Assembly: GCA_029259655.1 (NCBI GenBank)
Contig: JAJDET010000327.1
Coordinates: 1 to 43,490, forward strand
Length of the DNA: 43,490 nt
Direction: 5' to 3'
From: Planctomycetota bacterium
GTDB taxonomy: Bacteria > Planctomycetota > UBA1135 > GCA-002686595
Part shown: positions 17,240 to 27,030 of the stretch, in pieces
How the letters are laid out: each line of letters opens with the position of its first letter
Position numbering within the stretch: position 1 is the stretch's first letter
The notes under the pieces: model-generated
Seen by the model: the letters and a program-made list of their open reading frames with translations, nothing else
The model's database searches: none
What the model was told of the DNA's origin: nothing
Made by a program: the position numbers and the translations under genes

Positions 17240-18343
17240 GTGCTTCCCTACCACCAGATCCAGGGCTTCTACGTCGTCGTCGCCGGGCTCCTGGCCTACG
17301 CCCTGTGGCGCCTCTTCCTCCGCCTCGGGCCTCGCTCGCGCGTGGCCGCGACGGGCGCAGCGACCGGCGGCGTCGCGCTCGCGGCCCTCTTCCTGTTTCC
17401 GGCCTTCCTCGACCTGCGCGACGCGCGCGGGTTCGCGGCGATCGCGATCGTGTTCTACGTCTGGGGCTTCTGGCTCCCCGGCCTGGGGATCAGGGCCGCG
17501 CTCGCGGGGCGGGATCGTCTGCTCGCGGGACTGCTGGTCGTTCCGCCGCTGGTCTCGCTCTGGGCGCTCTTCGTCGAGCCCAACCTCGTCGTGCTCCGGC
17601 GTGATGAGGTCGTCCTGCGCGCCTGGCCGCGGGACGCGGAGCCCTTCCGCGTGGTGCACGTCTCCGATCTCCAGTCGGTGGGGATCAACGCCCGGGAGCG
17701 GAAGGCCCTCGAGCAGATCAACGCCCTGGAGCCCGACCTGGTCGTGGTCTCCGGCGACTACATGGCCGGGCCCTTCTGGGACGCCGACCCCGGCGTCGAG
17801 GCGGCGCGAGCCTTCCTCGGCGGTCTCCGTGCCCGCCACGGGGTCGTCGTCGTGCCCGGTCATGCGGAGGGTGAGGAGCACCGCCTGCGGATCTTCGCCG
17901 GTCTGCCGCTGCGCGTGCTCGCCAACGCCGGGGACACGATCGAGCTCGGGGACGGGAGGAGGCTCTACGTGTACGGACTGGACGTCGAGGAACCCGAGCC
18001 CCGAGAGCTCCTCGCGGACCGCGGACCGGCCGGGGGCACGGCGACCCTGGTCGTGAGCCACGTCCCCGACCTCTCCCGGGACCTGGACGGCCTGTCGGTG
18101 GACCTGCACCTCGCCGGGCACACTCACGGCGGGCAGGTGGCCATCCCGTTCTTCGGCGCTCCCCTGATGCTCTCCGAGCTGCCGCGGCGCTTCGCGCGGG
18201 GGCTGCATCCCATCGGCGACCACCTGCTGAACGTCTGCGCCGGCCTGGGGATGGAGGGCAACCACGCTCCCCGCATCCGCCTGTTCTGCCGGCCGGAGAT
18301 CTGCCTCCTGGAGCTGACGGGAGGCGGGGAGCCGAAGCGCTGA
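17240..18343 (+). CDS. Membrane-anchored calcineurin-like phosphoesterase, degenerate site
   Basis: This 367-residue protein starts with a GTG. Four to five N-terminal hydrophobic segments (residues ~10-115) precede a metallophosphoesterase domain like that of YkuE and membrane-bound LpxH relatives. Canonical blocks are recognisable but altered. Motif I is SDLQ at 142-145 (normally SDxH), motif II is GD at 172-173, motif III is PGHAE at 206-210 (normally GNHD/E), the single His of SHVPD is at 274, and GHTH is at 293-296. Loss of the motif I His and the motif III Asn-His would damage a two-metal site, so activity may be reduced or different. It is divergent from the GT39-like gene. Confidence 0.82.
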   Translation: MLPYHQIQGFYVVVAGLLAYALWRLFLRLGPRSRVAATGAATGGVALAALFLFPAFLDLRDARGFAAIAIVFYVWGFWLPGLGIRAALAGRDRLLAGLLVVPPLVSLWALFVEPNLVVLRRDEVVLRAWPRDAEPFRVVHVSDLQSVGINARERKALEQINALEPDLVVVSGDYMAGPFWDADPGVEAARAFLGGLRARHGVVVVPGHAEGEEHRLRIFAGLPLRVLANAGDTIELGDGRRLYVYGLDVEEPEPRELLADRGPAGGTATLVVSHVPDLSRDLDGLSVDLHLAGHTHGGQVAIPFFGAPLMLSELPRRFARGLHPIGDHLLNVCAGLGMEGNHAPRIRLFCRPEICLLELTGGGEPKR

Positions 18344-18521
18344 GCCCGCTCCGCGGGAGTGGGGGCAGGGTTGTGGTCGCGGGGCCTTCTGCGGTTAAGC
18401 TGTCTCTTCAGTCCACCCGAAAGGGAGTCCGGGCCTCGAACCCGGAGGCCGACGGGTGCCCAGAGATCCCGCCCCGCTCCCCCGCCGGGAAACGGGCGGG
18501 GGGCCTCCCCGCGACCCGTCC
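18344..18521. other. Intergenic stretch ahead of the FAD oxidoreductase
   Basis: About 180 bases separate the phosphoesterase from the oxidoreductase start. It holds small GC-rich hairpins such as CCCGC-TCC-GCGGG just after the stop codon, and CCGGG-N7-CCCGG near 18434. An in-frame GTG at 18456 could extend the oxidoreductase. No convincing promoter hexamers were found. Confidence 0.4.
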
Positions 18522-20105
18522 ATGACCATCGGAGAAGAAGAGTCCCCGCGCCCGCGCGAGGTCGACCGCCTGGAGCCCGGCCAGCATGCCGTCGTCGTCG
18601 GGGGAGGACCGGCCGGGCTGACCGCCGCCTACATGCTCCAGCAGGCCGGCGCCAAGGTCACCGTGCTCGAGGGGACCGACATGGTCGGCGGGATCTCCCA
18701 GACCGCGACCTACAAGGGCTACCGCTTCGACATCGGAGGGCACCGCTTCTTCACGAAGATCGGCCCCGTCCAGAAGATGTGGGAGGAGGTTCTCGGTGAC
18801 CAGTTCATCCGCGTTCCGCGCCTCTCGCGGATCTTCTACGACGGCAGCTTCTTCGACTATCCGCTCAAGGCGCGCAACGCGCTCTCGGGGCTGGGTCTCT
18901 TCCGCGCCATCGCGATCGTCCTGTCCTATGCCAAGGCGCAGGTCCGACCGAACCCGGTCGAGGAGAACTTCGAGCAGTGGGTCACGAACCGGTTCGGGAA
19001 GAAGCTCTACGAGATCTTCTTCAAGACCTACACGGAGAAGGTCTGGGGCATCCCCTGCACCGAGATCCGGGCCGAGTGGGCCGCCCAGCGCATCCAGAAC
19101 CTCTCGCTCGGCAAGGCCATCCTCAACGCCGCCTCGATGACGCGGCGCTCGACCAAGATCAAGAGCCTCATCGACGAGTTCAGCTATCCGCGCCTCGGTC
19201 CCGGTCAGATGTGGGAGCTGACTCGCGACAAGATCGTCGAGCGCGGCGGCGAGGTCGTGATGAATACCAAGGCGAAGAAGCACCTCGTCGTCGACGGCCG
19301 CGTCCGCGCGATCGTCGCCGAGGACGCCTCCGGCGCCGAGCGGACCTTCGAGGGCGAGCACTTCGTGTCGAGCATGCCCGTGCGCAGCCTCGTCCGCTCC
19401 CTCGACCCGACGCCTCCGCCGGACATCGTCGCCTCGGGTGAAGGGCTCCGGTACCGGGACTTCCTGGTCGTCGCCCTCATCTGCGACGCGGAGGATCTCT
19501 TCCCGGACAACTGGATCTACATCCACTCCACGGGCGTCAAGGTCGGCCGCATCCAGAACTTCAACAACTGGAGCAAGGCCATGGTCCCCGAGGCGGGGCG
19601 GACCTGCGTGGGGATGGAGTACTTCTGCTTCGAGGGCGACGGCACGTGGACGTCTCCTGACGAGGAGCTGATCGAGCTCGCGAAGAAGGAGATCGACGAG
19701 CTCGGTCTGGTGAACAAGGAGCTCATCGCCGACGGGACCGTGGTCCGCATGCCCAAGGCGTACCCGATCTACGACGCGGCCTACCGCGATCACCTCGACA
19801 AGGTCCGGACCTTCCTCGACCCGATCTCGAACCTCCACCTCGTGGGCCGGAACGGGCTGCACAAGTACAACAACCAGGACCACTCGATGCTGACGTCGAT
19901 GATGGTCGCCTGGAACATGCAGGGCGCGCAGCACGACATCTGGGCCGTCAACACCGACTTCGAGTACCACGAGGAGCAACGGGTCGAGACCCCCTCGGGC
20001 GACGAGCGAAGCGCGGACGGGGCGGCGACCGATGAAGACGGCTCGGAGGGGGAATCGTCCGAGCCGGCGCCCGTCGCGGCGAAACAGCCCGGCGACGAGA
20101 CTTGA
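18522..20105 (+). CDS. NAD(P)/FAD-dependent oxidoreductase of polysaccharide loci
   Basis: This is 527 residues from the ATG at 18522. The FAD-binding Rossmann motif VVVGGGPAGLTAAYML lies at ~25-40, with the ribose-binding Glu at ~50 (VTVLE), then GGISQTATYKGYRFDIGGHRFFTK, the second signature of the protoporphyrinogen-oxidase/UDP-galactopyranose-mutase-like group. The C-terminal FAD block is HLVGRNGLHKYNNQDHSMLTSMMVA. Homologues are common in exopolysaccharide clusters and are thought to act on nucleotide- or lipid-linked sugars, but their reaction is not established. A ~40-residue acidic tail follows. The stop overlaps the next ATG (TGATG), so the two are co-translated. Confidence 0.87.
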   Translation: MTIGEEESPRPREVDRLEPGQHAVVVGGGPAGLTAAYMLQQAGAKVTVLEGTDMVGGISQTATYKGYRFDIGGHRFFTKIGPVQKMWEEVLGDQFIRVPRLSRIFYDGSFFDYPLKARNALSGLGLFRAIAIVLSYAKAQVRPNPVEENFEQWVTNRFGKKLYEIFFKTYTEKVWGIPCTEIRAEWAAQRIQNLSLGKAILNAASMTRRSTKIKSLIDEFSYPRLGPGQMWELTRDKIVERGGEVVMNTKAKKHLVVDGRVRAIVAEDASGAERTFEGEHFVSSMPVRSLVRSLDPTPPPDIVASGEGLRYRDFLVVALICDAEDLFPDNWIYIHSTGVKVGRIQNFNNWSKAMVPEAGRTCVGMEYFCFEGDGTWTSPDEELIELAKKEIDELGLVNKELIADGTVVRMPKAYPIYDAAYRDHLDKVRTFLDPISNLHLVGRNGLHKYNNQDHSMLTSMMVAWNMQGAQHDIWAVNTDFEYHEEQRVETPSGDERSADGAATDEDGSEGESSEPAPVAAKQPGDET

Positions 20106-21295
20106 TGCGGATCGGCGTCGACGCGACGTCCTGGGCGAACGGACGTGGCTACGGGCGCTTCACCCGCGAAGTTCTGCGCGCGGTCACGGAGCTCCCCGAG
20201 ATCCAGCGCGGGGACCACGAGCTCCTGTTCTTCATCGAGGAAGAGAGCGTGGGGGAGCTCGACCTCTCCGGGCCCCAGGTTCGCGTGCGGCCGGTCGCGC
20301 TCTCCGAGGCCCCGTCCATCGCCGCCGCGGCGGAAGGGCACCGCTCGCTCATGGACCTCCTGCGGCTTGCCCGTGCCGTGCGAGCCGAACCCCTCGACGC
20401 GTTCTTCTCGCCCACGGTCTACACCTACTTTCCGCTTCCCAGGCGCCTACCCGTGTGCGTCTGCGTGCACGACGCCATCGCGGAGCGTTTCCCGGAGCTG
20501 ACGGTGCCGTCCCTTCGCGCGCGGCTCTTCTGGAACGCGAAGGTGCGCTTCGCGTTGCGCCAGGCGGGAATCGTGTTGACCGTCTCGGAGTACTCCCGGC
20601 GCGACCTCGAGCGGGTCCTGGGCGTGCCCGCCGAGAAGATCCGCGTGGCCGTCGAGGCGCCCTCCGCCACGTTCCGCCCGTCGGAGAACGCAGGTCAGGT
20701 GGCGCGCGCGGCCCGCGCCGCGGGGCTGCCGGACGGAGCGCGCTGGCTCGTCTACGTGGGCGGGTTCAACCCCCACAAGAACGTCGACCTCCTGGTGCGC
20801 GCGCACGCCGCGCTCGCGGAGTCCGACCCGTCGCTGCACCTTCTGCTCGTGGGGGCCGTCGACGGCGACGTCTTCCACGGGGACACCGGGCGGATCCGGC
20901 AAGTGGCGAAGGAGCTCGGGACCGAGGACCGGGTGCACTGGTGCGGCTTCGTCCCGGACGAGGAGCTCCGACACCTCCACACGGGTGCCGTCGCGCTGGT
21001 CCTGCCGAGCATGTGCGAGGGCTTCGGGTTGCCCGCCGTCGAGGCGGCGGCGTGCGGCGCCCCCGTCGTCGCGACGACCGAGAGCCCGCTGCCCGAGCTC
21101 CTGGAGGGTGGCGGACTGTTCGTCGAGCCCGGTCGGACGGAGCCCCTGGTCGAGGCGCTCTCGACCCTCCTCGGCGACGAGCAGGCCAGGCTCCGCATGG
21201 GAGCCCGCGCGCGCGAGCGGACGAGCGAGCTCTCCTGGCCGCGCGCGGCGCGCGCGACGCTCGACGCGATAACGGAAGCCGCGGGGAGCGCCTGA
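20105..21295 (+). CDS. Glycosyltransferase family 4
   Basis: This 396-residue GT-B protein opens with MRIGVDATSWANGRGYGRFTREV, the usual start of cytoplasmic GT4 retaining transferases. The acceptor-side half contains HDAIAERFPELT. The donor domain has VYVGGFNPHKNVDLLVRAHAAL, VHWCGFVPDEEL and the E-x7-E region EGFGLPAVEAAACGAPVVATTESPLPEL. It adds a sugar from a nucleotide donor to the growing lipid-linked glycan on the inner membrane face. Neighbouring genes overlap it by one base on each side. Donor sugar and linkage cannot be read from the sequence. Confidence 0.92.
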   Translation: MRIGVDATSWANGRGYGRFTREVLRAVTELPEIQRGDHELLFFIEEESVGELDLSGPQVRVRPVALSEAPSIAAAAEGHRSLMDLLRLARAVRAEPLDAFFSPTVYTYFPLPRRLPVCVCVHDAIAERFPELTVPSLRARLFWNAKVRFALRQAGIVLTVSEYSRRDLERVLGVPAEKIRVAVEAPSATFRPSENAGQVARAARAAGLPDGARWLVYVGGFNPHKNVDLLVRAHAALAESDPSLHLLLVGAVDGDVFHGDTGRIRQVAKELGTEDRVHWCGFVPDEELRHLHTGAVALVLPSMCEGFGLPAVEAAACGAPVVATTESPLPELLEGGGLFVEPGRTEPLVEALSTLLGDEQARLRMGARARERTSELSWPRAARATLDAITEAAGSA

Positions 21296-22566
21296 TGTCC
21301 CTGCGCTTCTGTCACATCACGACGTTCTACCCGCCCTACAACTTCGGCGGGGACGGGATGGGCATCTCGCGGCTCGTCGACGGCCTCCTCAGGCGCGGGC
21401 ACGAGTGCACGGTCGTCCTGGACGCCGATGCCTACACGATGCTCTCGGGCGGTTTGCGTCCCGAGCTGCCGCCGCCGCGTGAAGGGCTCGAGATCCACGC
21501 GCTCGGGAGCCGTCTGGGTCCGCTCTCCGAGCTCCTGACCCAGCAGCTCGGCCGACCCGTCGTGCACGCTCGCGCGATCCGGCGGATCCTCGAGGAGGGC
21601 GACTTCGACGTCGTCAACTTCCACAACATCTCGCTCGTCGGCGGGCCCGGGATCCTCCGCTACGGGTCCGGCGTGAAGCTGTACATGGCCCACGAGCACT
21701 GGCTCGTCTGCCCGAGCCACGTCCTCTGGCGGCACGGGCGAGAGCGCTGCGACGGCCGCGAGTGTCTGCGCTGCGTCCTCTCCTACCGCCGCCCGCCGCA
21801 GCTCTGGCGCTACACGGGCAAGCTCGAGCGCGAGCTCGGGCACGTCGACACGTTCATCGCCATGAGCGAGTTCAGCCGCCGGAAGCACGAGGAGTTCGGC
21901 TTCCCGCGCGAGATGGAGGTCCTGCCGTACTTCCTGCCCGACCCCGAGCCGGAGGAGCTCGCGGGAGGAGGAGGCGAGCGCCCCCACGAGCGTCCGTACT
22001 TCCTGTTCGTCGGCCGCCTCGAGCGCATCAAGGGGCTCGACGACGTCATCCCCGTCTTCCGCGACTTCGACGGGGCCGACCTCCTGATCGCCGGGGACGG
22101 CGAGTACGGGGAGACGCTGCGCGAGCTGGCCGCGGGCATCGACCGCGTGCATTTCCTGGGGCGCGTGGCGCCCGACGAGCTCCGCGGCTACTACGACCAC
22201 GCCGTGGCCCTGATCGTGCCCTCGGTCTGCTTCGAGACCTTCGGGATCATCCTGATCGAGGCCTTCCGGCAGGGGACGCCGGTCCTCGCGCGCCGGCTGG
22301 GGCCGTTTCCGGAGATCGTGGAGCACTCGGGCGGCGGCGAGCTCTTCTGGACCGCCGAGGAGCTCGTCCTCGCGATGCGGCGCATGCTGGGGGACCCCGG
22401 ACACCGCGACGGACTCGCCCAGGCCGGGCACGAGGCCTTCCTCGAGACCTGGACCGAGAGCGCCGTCCTGCCGCGCTACCTCGACCTGGTCCGGCGCGCC
22501 GCGGAACAGCAGGGAAAGACCGAGCTCGCGGAACGCGCGGCGGCGGCGGTGGGCAGTCCCGGATAG
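21295..22566 (+). CDS. Glycosyltransferase family 4, Cys-rich insert
   Basis: This is 423 residues from the ATG at 21295, sharing one base with the previous stop. The N-terminus ITTFYPPYNFGGDGMGISRLVDGLLRRGHECTVV fits the acceptor domain of GT4 enzymes. AHEHWLVCPSHVLWRHGRERCDGRECLRC is a cysteine-rich loop found in a subset of GT4 proteins and could bind a metal. The donor domain shows FVGRLERIKGLDDVIPVF, LLIAGDGEYGETL and ETFGIILIEAFRQGTPVLARRLGPFPEIV. It likely acts in sequence with the preceding transferase in building the same oligosaccharide. Confidence 0.92.
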   Translation: MSLRFCHITTFYPPYNFGGDGMGISRLVDGLLRRGHECTVVLDADAYTMLSGGLRPELPPPREGLEIHALGSRLGPLSELLTQQLGRPVVHARAIRRILEEGDFDVVNFHNISLVGGPGILRYGSGVKLYMAHEHWLVCPSHVLWRHGRERCDGRECLRCVLSYRRPPQLWRYTGKLERELGHVDTFIAMSEFSRRKHEEFGFPREMEVLPYFLPDPEPEELAGGGGERPHERPYFLFVGRLERIKGLDDVIPVFRDFDGADLLIAGDGEYGETLRELAAGIDRVHFLGRVAPDELRGYYDHAVALIVPSVCFETFGIILIEAFRQGTPVLARRLGPFPEIVEHSGGGELFWTAEELVLAMRRMLGDPGHRDGLAQAGHEAFLETWTESAVLPRYLDLVRRAAEQQGKTELAERAAAAVGSPG

Positions 22567-22593
22567 GCTCTTGGGGAGGAAAGCTCTGAATCC

Positions 22594-23577
22594 ATGAGAA
22601 AGGTCTTCATCACGGGTGGCGCCGGCTTCATCGGCTCACACCTCGCGGAAAAGCTCCTGGCCAGCGGGCACCGGGTCTGGGCGCTCGACGACCTCTCCAC
22701 CGGGAGCATGGAGAACATCGAGCACCTCGTCGACCGCGAGGACTTCGACTTCCGCTTCGGATCGGCGCTCGACGAGGCGCTGGTCGCCGAGTACGTGGAC
22801 CGCGCCGACGTCGTCGTGCACCTGGCAGCGGCGGTGGGCGTCCGGCTGATCGTCGAGAAACCGGTCCACACGATCGAGACCAACCTCGGGGCGACGACCG
22901 CCGTCCTCGACGCAGCGGCGCGCAAGCAGAAGGTCGTCGTCCTGGCGTCGACGTCCGAGGTGTACGGGAAGAGCACCAAGGTTCCGTTCCAGGAGGACGA
23001 CGACATCTCGCTCGGCGCGACCACGCGCTCCCGCTGGGCCTACGCCTGCTCCAAGGCGATGGACGAGTGGCTGGCCCTCGCGTTCTATCGCGAGAAGGGC
23101 GTGCCCGTCGTCGTCACGCGCTTCTTCAACACCGTCGGCCCGCGCCAGACGGGTCGCTACGGCATGGTCTTGCCGAACTTCGCGCGCCAGGCGCTCCTGC
23201 GCGAGCCGATCACGGTCTACGGCACCGGCGAACAGTCGCGCTGCTTCGGGCACGTAAAGGACGCCGTGGAGGCGGTCGAGCGCCTGATCCACTGTCCCGA
23301 GGCGGTGGGGGAGGTCTTCAACGTCGGGACCGACGAGGAGGTCACGATCTCCGAGCTCGCGGCGCGCGTCCGCGCTGCGGCCGGTTCGGATTCGGAGATC
23401 GTCAAGATCCCCTACGAAGAGGCCTACGCCGAGGGCTTCGAGGACATGCCGCGGCGCGTCCCCGACGTGACCAAGCTCGAGCGCGTGACCGGGTTCCGCC
23501 CGCGCACCCCGCTCGCGCAAGTGATCGACGACGTCATCGCCGACCAGCGCGCGCGGCTCGAGGCCGGCGAGGTCTGA
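22594..23577 (+). CDS. NAD-dependent nucleotide-sugar epimerase/decarboxylase
   Basis: This 327-residue extended SDR has TGGAGFIG at 7-14, LASTSEVYG at 117-125, and the catalytic Tyr150/Lys154 in YACSK. SRWAYACSKAMDEWLALAFYREKGVPVVVTRFFNTVGPRQTGRYGMVLPNF is close to the UDP-glucose 4-epimerase/UDP-glucuronate decarboxylase group. It would supply a UDP-sugar for the GT4 pair upstream. The start is well supported by GGGAGGAAAG shortly upstream. Which sugar is made is open. Confidence 0.88.
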   Translation: MRKVFITGGAGFIGSHLAEKLLASGHRVWALDDLSTGSMENIEHLVDREDFDFRFGSALDEALVAEYVDRADVVVHLAAAVGVRLIVEKPVHTIETNLGATTAVLDAAARKQKVVVLASTSEVYGKSTKVPFQEDDDISLGATTRSRWAYACSKAMDEWLALAFYREKGVPVVVTRFFNTVGPRQTGRYGMVLPNFARQALLREPITVYGTGEQSRCFGHVKDAVEAVERLIHCPEAVGEVFNVGTDEEVTISELAARVRAAAGSDSEIVKIPYEEAYAEGFEDMPRRVPDVTKLERVTGFRPRTPLAQVIDDVIADQRARLEAGEV

Positions 23578-23581
23578 GCCC

Positions 23582-24358
23582 GTGCGGGCGATCCTGACCT
23601 ATCACTCCGTCGACGACTCGGGCTCTCCGATCTCGATCGACCGCGAGACCCTGGCCCGCCACGCCAACTGGCTTGCCACCGGTCCGGTTCCAGTCCTTCC
23701 GCTCTCGGAAGTCGTGGCGACCGACGCGTCACGCGACGCGATCGCATTGACCTTCGACGATGGGTTCCGGAGCTTCGCGGAGGATGCCTGGCCGATCCTC
23801 AAGGAACACGGGCTCCCCGCCACGGTCTTCGTGGTCACGGATCACGTCGGTCGGACCAACCGCTGGGGGGGAGAGGACGTGCCAAGCATCCCCGAGCTCC
23901 CGCTCCTCGGTTGGGAGGAGCTCGGTCGGCTAGCGGAGGAGGGCGTGGATCTCGGAGCCCACAGCCGCACTCACCCGGATCTGACGCGGATCTTGCCCGA
24001 GCGCATCGCCGAAGAGCTCGAGTCCTCGCTCGAGGCCATCGAGCGGGAGACCGGGAACCGGCCGGCGAGCTTCGCCTACCCCTACGGGCGCGTGGGACCC
24101 CGGGTCCTGGAGGAGGCGCGGCGGGTCTTCGAGCTCGCGTGCACCACGGAGCTGGCGATCTTCCCCGTCAGCCCCGATCCCCACCTGCTTCCACGCCTGG
24201 ACACCTTCTACTACAGGGACCTGGGGCGGCTCGAGGCCTATGGCAGCACGCGGTTCCGCCTGCACCTCGCGGCGCGTGCCGCCGCGCGGAGAGTGCGCGA
24301 GGCGATCCGGCCCGCGGGGCGCTCCGCTTCCCAGTCCGAGATGGAACCTCTACCCTGA
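23582..24358 (+). CDS. Polysaccharide deacetylase (CE4/NodB)
   Basis: This 258-residue protein starts with a GTG four bases after the epimerase. CE4 motifs are clear: LTYHSVDD near the N-terminus, TFDDGF at 57-62 (catalytic base Asp and metal Asp), HSRTH at 127-131 (metal His pair) and FAYPYG at 164-169. These enzymes remove N- or O-acetyl groups from glycans. No signal peptide or membrane segment is seen, so it probably acts on a cytoplasmic precursor or intermediate, as do some deacetylases in polysaccharide loci. Its placement after two GT4 genes and an epimerase supports this. Confidence 0.9.
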   Translation: MRAILTYHSVDDSGSPISIDRETLARHANWLATGPVPVLPLSEVVATDASRDAIALTFDDGFRSFAEDAWPILKEHGLPATVFVVTDHVGRTNRWGGEDVPSIPELPLLGWEELGRLAEEGVDLGAHSRTHPDLTRILPERIAEELESSLEAIERETGNRPASFAYPYGRVGPRVLEEARRVFELACTTELAIFPVSPDPHLLPRLDTFYYRDLGRLEAYGSTRFRLHLAARAAARRVREAIRPAGRSASQSEMEPLP

Positions 24359-24362
24359 GACC

Positions 24363-24782
24363 ATGACGGGTTCGACCGTGACGGAGGAGCTCGCCGAGCT
24401 CCCCCCGCGCCTGCGGGACTCCTTCGCACCGCTGCGCAAGCGGGCCATGGGGCTCGCCGTCGGACTGACGTCCTCGCTGCTCTTCTTCGGCATCACGGCG
24501 TACCACCTCGTCTTCCAACCGGAAGTCCCCGCGCACCTCGAGAACCATCCCTTCGAGGGCGACCCGGTGGGGCACCTCTGGCTGCTCGTCCAGTACTTCC
24601 CCGGCTACGACCCCGTGTCGTGGGAGGGAGCCTTCGCGGGCTTCGCGTGGGGACTCGGCGCGGGTTTCGTGCTCGGGTTCGGCGGCGCTGCCCTGCGCAA
24701 CGCCGTCGTCGCGAGCTGGCTCTTCGTCGTGCGGATGCGCGGCAATCTCGACGCGAACAAGGGATTCCTGGACCAGATCTGA
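24363..24782 (+). CDS. Small two-TM membrane protein, paralogue 1
   Basis: This 139-residue protein starts at the ATG at 24363, 4 bases after the deacetylase stop. Two hydrophobic segments (LAVGLTSSLLFFGITAYHLVF and GAFAGFAWGLGAGFVLGF) flank a loop carrying GHLWLLVQYFPGYDPVSW. It is visibly related to the next gene, which has GLALGLLSAIGLFGATLVLV, GQHLGILSQYFWGYNVSVAGSFVGAVWAFVVGY. No known family was recognised. The 1-base overlap with the partner (TGATG) implies the pair is made together, perhaps as a heteromeric membrane complex. Confidence 0.8.
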   Translation: MTGSTVTEELAELPPRLRDSFAPLRKRAMGLAVGLTSSLLFFGITAYHLVFQPEVPAHLENHPFEGDPVGHLWLLVQYFPGYDPVSWEGAFAGFAWGLGAGFVLGFGGAALRNAVVASWLFVVRMRGNLDANKGFLDQI

Positions 24783-25084
24783 TGGCCACCGACACCACGA
24801 CCGAAGAAGAGATCCTCGACGTCTACCTGTCACGGCTGAACGGACATGCCTGGGGGCTGGCGCTCGGCTTGCTCAGCGCGATCGGTCTGTTCGGAGCGAC
24901 CCTCGTCCTCGTCCTGAAGGGCGGAGAGAACGTCGGACAGCACCTGGGAATCCTCTCCCAGTACTTCTGGGGCTACAACGTCAGCGTGGCCGGCAGCTTC
25001 GTCGGAGCGGTGTGGGCCTTCGTCGTCGGCTACCTCGCCGCCCGGCTCGTGTGCGCCGTTTACAACCTCGCGGCGCGGCGCTAG
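24782..25084 (+). CDS. Small two-TM membrane protein, paralogue 2
   Basis: This 100-residue protein starts at an ATG sharing one base with the previous stop. It has two membrane segments with the shared core QYFWGYNVSVAGSFVGAVWAF, corresponding to QYFPGYDPVSWEGAFAGFAWG in paralogue 1, so the two arose by duplication. The N-terminus TDTTTEEEILDVYLSRLNGHAWGLALG is acidic then amphipathic. No function is known. A hairpin and a CTAG-rich stretch follow the stop, suggesting this ends the plus-strand polysaccharide operon. Confidence 0.8.
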   Translation: MATDTTTEEEILDVYLSRLNGHAWGLALGLLSAIGLFGATLVLVLKGGENVGQHLGILSQYFWGYNVSVAGSFVGAVWAFVVGYLAARLVCAVYNLAARR

Positions 25085-25137
25085 AGCTAGAGGCTAGAGA
25101 CGCGGCCGACAAGTCGGCCGCTCTCCTAGGTCCTAGG
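25081..25137 (+). terminator. Hairpin with CTAG-rich flanks after the polysaccharide operon
   Basis: GCGGCCGA and TCGGCCGC pair perfectly around a CAAG tetraloop (25102-25121). The stem is extended by GAGA/TCTC across one bulged base. It is flanked by CTAGAG at 25081, 25087 and 25094 and by CCTAGG at 25125 and 25132. No T-tract follows; a terminator role is inferred from position. Confidence 0.45.
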
Positions 25138-26486
25138 GGCTCTGTTCGGGGTGTGGACGGGCGTCCGACGTGGAGTGCCGCGGGCGCCTGTCGCTTCGGG
25201 TATCTTGGGGAGCCGCGTCCGTCTCGACACGGCAGAGCCCCCCTCCCCTCACAGTCAGGATCCGAGATGCTTCGAGCCATCGCCCCGCTGGTTCTTCTCG
25301 CTCTACTCGCGCTGGCGGCCACGGCGCAGCAAGTGCCGATCAAGACGGAGCTGGTGGTCAACGGTCCGAACCGGACGGTGCTCCTGCTCGCGCCGCCCGA
25401 AGACGATCGCCTGTTCCTCGTCGTCCAGACTGGAGTCATCCGGGTCGTCGAGGACGGCGTCCTCCTGCCGACGGCTTTCCTGGACATCAGGACCAAGGTG
25501 AAGGACACCGGGGGGGAGCAGGGTCTGCTCTCGATGGCCTTCCACCCCGACTACGCGAACAACGGCCAGTTCTACGTCTACTACACCGGATTCGCCGGGC
25601 CGGCCGGCCACACGATCCTCGAGCGCTACACGGTTTCCGGCACGGACCCGAACATCGCCGACCCGCTGAGCACCTGCACGATCTTCGGTGCCATCGGACA
25701 GCCCTTCAACAACCACAACGGCGGGCACATGGCGTTCGGCCCGGACGGGATGCTGTACCTGTCGACCGGCGACGGGGGATCGGGCAACGACCCGAGCTGC
25801 AACGCGCAGAGCCTGAGCTCGCCCCTGGGCAAGATGCTCCGCATCGACGTAGCGACCGACTCGTGCTCCTTCTCGTCTCCGCCCGACAATCCCTTCACGG
25901 GTGCCGGAGCCGCCACGCTCATCTGGCACCTGGGCCTCCGCAACCCGTGGCGCTGGAGCTTCGACCGGCTGACCGGTGAGATGTACATCGGAGACGTCGG
26001 ACAGACGAACCGCGAGGAAGTGAGCTACGCCCCGGCCGGCGCCGGCGGTCTGAACTTCGGCTGGCGCGTGATGGAGGGCAACCGCTGCAACGGGCTCGGA
26101 ACCTGCCCCGGCGGGACGGCGGGCTGCTTCGACCCCTCCTTCGAGCCGGCGATCCACGACTACAGCCACCCGGGGAACGGCGTGTGCGCCGTCATCGGGG
26201 GCTATGTCTATCGGGGCTGCGGAATCCCGGGCCTGCAGGGCACCTACTTCTTCGCCGACGAGTGCTCGGACGAGGTCTGGTCGTTCCGCTGGGACGGCAC
26301 GACGAAGAGGGACTTCCGCGACCGTACCCAGGAGCTGACCGGCGGCACGTTCAACGCGATCGTCTCGTTCGGCGAGGACCGCTACGGCGAGCTGTACATC
26401 GTCGAGATCGGCGGAGACGTCTGGAAGGTCGTGGCCGACGGGGAGATCCCGGGCTTCGACTGCAACGGGAACGGGCAGATCGACTG

Positions 26487-27002
<516 letters not shown>

Positions 27003-27030
27003 ACGGGATAGAGGTCCGGCCAAAAAGCAG

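Noticed and set aside
15048..18056. 1002-codon plus-strand open frame
   Set aside because: It runs antisense through one transferase and out of frame through the phosphoesterase; it is a composition artefact.
18420..18460. Possible tRNA fragment (CCGGG-7 base loop-CCCGG)
   Set aside because: Stem and loop sizes fit a T-arm, but the loop is CCTCGAA rather than TTCRANY and no other arms are found.
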